DNA of 64,000 nt, from the NCBI GenBank assembly GCA_002007465.1, contig LNAC01000731.1, positions 283,129-347,128 on the forward strand. The letters are read 5' to 3'. This DNA is from Ailurus styani. Its lineage: Eukaryota; Chordata; Mammalia; Carnivora; Ailuridae. The notes beneath the pieces were generated by a model that saw nothing but the letters and a program-made list of their open reading frames with translations, was not told the origin of the DNA and made no database searches. Positions 12,033 through 64,000 of this stretch are shown here, piece by piece. Numbering within the stretch: position 1 is the stretch's first letter; every line of letters begins with the position of its first letter. Both the position numbers and the translations under genes were made by a program.

Positions 12033-12840
12033 TCTTCATTTGGCAGTTGTCAAAGGTCCATATTTTTATTCTCCTGTTTATATACATCAAATATTTCTTT
12101 GTGCTATATGATTACAAAAACAACATAGAAATTACTCAAAAAGAAGACAAAATTGCCCATAATTGCATTTTTTAATCATTGTTTTCATTTATCCATTAAT
12201 GGTATTGCCTTGCCCATGTTTATATTACATTTTTGCAATATTATAATCCAAAAATAATTTTAATCTCAATGATCTTTATGGCAGTTTGCTTTTTATTTTT
12301 TCTATCTTCAAAAATCCAGTGTTTTTCCTGTTAGTTTTGTATCTTTCTTGAGAAACTATTCTTAAAATATTTTTTTCATTCCCACGATCATGTAATTTTC
12401 TTATCGTGATTATAAAGTGCCCTTCCTGTAAAATTGAAATACTTTTATGGGCACCTTTGACTCACAAGGTACATTTTCTTTCTAAGTAAATCAGCCTGTT
12501 ACTCTTTTTAATACTAGCTTGTGATATATAAAAGAGGTTTATCACAAAAAGTTATCCTTTGTATAATTTCTCCTAACCCTAACTTAGGCTTTTTCTATAT
12601 TTGGGGCAAAAACATGTGCCTGTAAGTATTATATAATCCATTAAGGAAATTCATTCATAGAATAGATATTTTCTGGGTATTTGTTCTATTGGTTACTAAG
12701 AATACAATGATGGAGAAAGCATAATTGATTAGAGGAAGGGGTAATGGAAAGAATAGAGTCAAGATTATTACAAATTTGTGGTCTACATTGTGCTATTTCC
12801 TGGAATAGGGAAGATGGTAGAAAGATAATGAACTCAGTGT
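12033..12840. other. Intron 2 stretch, nothing recognised
   Basis: AT-rich intronic sequence without a recognisable gene or repeat. Confidence 0.5.
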
Positions 12841-12844
12841 TTTT

Positions 12845-13020
12845 TTTATATTAAATTTGCTCTTGGGGAAATTATACAATTTCTCTCTGTCCCAATTCTT
12901 CCTCTGTAGAATTAAAATAATAGGAGTATTTACCTCATATTGTCATTGGGAGAATTAAATAAATAAAACGTGGGAAGACTTTAGAATATCTCGATACATA
13001 TTTGTTATCATTATTGTTGT
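12845..13020 (+). mobile_element. MIR
   Basis: A tcttcctctgtagaattaaa core then tacctcatattgtcattggg, matching the MIR core and the segment after it. Confidence 0.7.
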
Positions 13021-13514
13021 TGAGTTTTAGGTACCTGTGAGATATTCAAGTAGAGATATTTAAAACAGTTGGCCCTGTGAGCTTAACTTTTAGGGGAAAT
13101 AAAAGTGTGGGTATTTGAGATCTCCCAGGGAAAGAGAGAGAAGGGTCAAAAAAGGGAATCCAGAGCAATACCAATATATAAGGGACAGGCAGAGAGAGAT
13201 GATTATTCCACAGTGAAAAGTAAGAGTAGTTTTTTATTCAAATATGGGCAGGCAACATAAGCTAGTTTTTTAAAAAAGAAGTTTGGCCTTCACAAATAGA
13301 TGCACTATTGCCATTTTCAATGTGAGTGGTAGCAAATTACATTAAACTGTAGATTAATTTTAAGGATTGAACGATTGCCTTGCCACCAGTAGCAAAGGTA
13401 GGCAAGTAACAAGTGTCAGCCTTTCATACCATCTGCGGAAATTAGAAGACCCTCCCTCACCCCATCTCATGGAAGGCTTCTACAGCTTCTACTGCAGGAA
13501 ACTTTCTACCTTTT
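13021..13514. other. Intron 2 stretch, nothing recognised
   Basis: No gene or confidently assigned repeat. Confidence 0.5.
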
Positions 13515-13529
13515 AAAGGCTAGGAATTG

Positions 13530-13719
13530 GACTGCCTGGGTGTCTCAGTCGTTAAGTGTCTTCCTTCGGCTCGGGTCATGATCCCAGGGTCCTGGGATGG
13601 AGTTCCACCTTGGGCTCCCTGCTCTGCAGGAAGACTGCTTCTCCCTCTCCCTCTCACCTGACTGTGTTCCCCCCCCCTCTCTCTCTGTCAAATAAATGAA
13701 TAAAATATTTAAATAAATA
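13530..13719 (+). mobile_element. CAN-SINE
   Basis: Head gactgcctgggtgtctcagt, 'cgttaagtgtc' subfamily. Imperfect duplication aaaggctaggaattg (13515-13529) and aaaggctggggattg (13719-13733), suggesting an older insertion. Confidence 0.9.
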
Positions 13720-13733
13720 AAGGCTGGGGATTG

Positions 13734-15685
13734 TTCTTGCAATTCTTTTTGCTACTGTACAGTAGGTGCCCTTCTCTCTTCCTTGGAATAATACTGCTCA
13801 GTCAGCTAGGTAGGAGCACAACATTATTAGACTGTAGTATGAGGATATTTCAGGTATATAGTTATATTAGTACAAACACAATTAAGCTTTTTAACACTCT
13901 CCACTTTCAATTTCTGGTTTATTCCTCTCTTACCTATAGCCCAAATAGCAGTTTTGCTTCTGAGAAAATATAGCTCTCTTCAAACATTAACCTCAAGTTT
14001 TGGCAGAGAGATTTTCTAAATACCAGTGGAGATCCCAGAATGTATCTATGTTTTCCACTTATGGAAATCTACTTGAAGTCGATTTTTTTTCCCTTTTAGC
14101 TTCCTTTCTGACTTGTGCTTGCAATCACATTTCTACTACCAACTCTGCCAGAAATGGACTATGTAACGATTTGAGGCAATCCAGTCTAGAAATTTTGAAC
14201 CTTTTATTTTTCCCCTCTTGCTCTATTTCCTTCAAAATAATTGGTGAGATTGATTAATACTAAATTATCATAATTATATGACTAATTAAAATGACAAAGA
14301 AATATATTTATAGGAAATAAAGAGAAAACATTAACATGTCAGTAGTAAGTATTCCCAAAACTACAGGAATATTTAGACCTACCATTAATTGGCTAACATT
14401 TGCTTCATTGTCTTTGAAGTAATGAGTGGAAACTGACCAGAATTAGCTTTTTCATAGTACTTATATTTATTATGAGTCAACATAACAAAGAATTATTTAA
14501 TACAAAATTTTCTAAGTTACCTAGACTAAACTTAGTACTTACCACACACACACACACCCCACACACACTAGGGGTGTAATAAAAATCTACTGTACCTTAA
14601 CTTCTAGGAGTATGTGCCTCCAATGGCCCATTAGTCAATTGCCTTACAGATATGGATGCTTTCTCTTTCTCAGGTGCTACCTAGGCTGTCCCTGTGGATA
14701 GGATCTGGTGAAAGGGTTCCTATAATGAGGTCCAGAGCCTCTGGCTAGAGACTCAGCCTTCAAGCATTAGAAAAGTAGAGGAACTGTTTGCAGCTCTGCA
14801 GTTGGGAGCACAAGCCATAGAGCTGTGAGGCCTCAGAGTTCTTAAACTTAATAGTGGTGAATTTGCTTTCTGTGGTTGGATCTCCTAGGGGTTTCAGGGC
14901 TCACACTCTGTAATTGGCTATATGCAAGATAACTAACCATAGCATGTTGATATAATGATATATTAGTATAGATGGCAGCTCTTCATGCCTACCTGTCTGT
15001 GCAGACATGATTATCAGGCAATATTATTGTATAGATGCTGATAAAATGTAGGAAACCTCACTAGTAGGCTGGCAGCCCTTCTGTGCTGTTGTCGATAAGT
15101 GTGGTGGTCAGAACTGAGACTTGAGTTCAGTTCAATTAGTAATTCTGAGTAGAGGAAAACAGGTATATGTTTTTTGGTTTTCTATAATAACCATGTATTC
15201 CTTTTTAAATTAATTTTACAACCAGAAGAAATATAAAGTTTTTGATGTTCTAGAGCCCTTTTCTGACTAATTTTTCTCATCAGCTAATGAATTTCCATTC
15301 TGAATAATACAGCAACTGTCCTCCTCTGGAACAAATCTGAAAACTTCTCAGATGGTTTCCTTTTATACTTCTTTATCCCTGCACCATACTTATTTGATGT
15401 AACCCCCTACTGACCTGGTTTCCTGGATTTATTGCCATCTTCCCTGTTAAACTCTTGATGTCAATATATTTAAACTTCACTTCATCTCTGATATACTTTT
15501 TACTTTTATAAGAAAGCAAGAGAGTACATTACCATATATGATATAAATTCAGAATGGTTTGTGGTTTTCCACTTACATCTTATATGTTTTCCCATGTTAG
15601 TGGATATTATAAATTTAGTATCATTAAATTAATGTTCTCTAGATAGTCTTTTGATTTTTTTGAATCTCAGCAATCCCCATGCTTG
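13734..15685. other. Intron 2 stretch, only a CA repeat seen
   Basis: About 1.95 kb with no recognised gene. A broken (CA)n run lies at 14543-14568. Confidence 0.5.
14543..14568. repeat. (CA)n microsatellite
   Basis: Two CA runs separated by ccc. Confidence 0.85.
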
Positions 15686-15699
15686 AAAATTCAGAAATA

Positions 15700-64000
<48,301 letters not shown>

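Overview
The window is mammalian genomic DNA from a carnivoran. It lies inside COL4A5, the X-linked gene for the alpha-5 chain of type IV (basement-membrane) collagen. Twenty-three short plus-strand exons run from 15924 to 63713. Each has GT-AG splice sites and an open Gly-X-Y frame. Their lengths (90, 45, 45, 63, 54, 27, 81, 63, 36, 42, 93, 54, 57, 45, 54, 42, 133, 174, 84, 93, 71, 192 and 169 bp) and the encoded non-collagenous interruptions match human COL4A5 exons 3-25 as I know them. The signal peptide, the 7S start and the C-terminal NC1 domain are off the window. No other functional gene is visible.

The carnivoran assignment rests on about 29 tRNA-Lys-derived CAN-SINEs with the 'gcctgggtggctcag' head and on young carnivore-type L1 3' ends. 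The SINE body ending in 'ctgcctgcctctctgcc' differs from the dog SINEC_Cf type and, from memory, suits a musteloid; this last step is inference.

Layout: 1-15.9 kb is the end of intron 2, almost wholly repeats: the 5' end of a long antisense L1 at the left edge, nested L1s at 2.8-11.8 kb, SINEs, a MER5A-like element and a MIR. Intron 3 (16.0-23.1 kb) holds a decayed antisense retroviral env-like stretch, an old L1 and an LTR-like element. Between 28 and 46 kb exons are frequent (5-18), with three mini-introns of 85-96 bp. Intron 7 carries an L1 interrupted by a processed ATP5PD pseudogene with its own target-site duplication. Introns 18 and 21 each carry an L1 with a 5' inversion. Introns 19 and 21 are the next large ones. 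Exons 22-25 lie at 60.3-63.7 kb.

Two assembly gaps of Ns (44621-44738 and 62205-62433) fall in a SINE poly(T) tract and in a TA microsatellite.

I see no new gene system. The points most worth a second look concern splicing: a (TG)n run where the polypyrimidine tract of exon 23 should be, an off-consensus donor on exon 21, retroelements landing within 32 and 52 bp of exons 17 and 3, and an inverted SINE pair bracketing exons 14-16.
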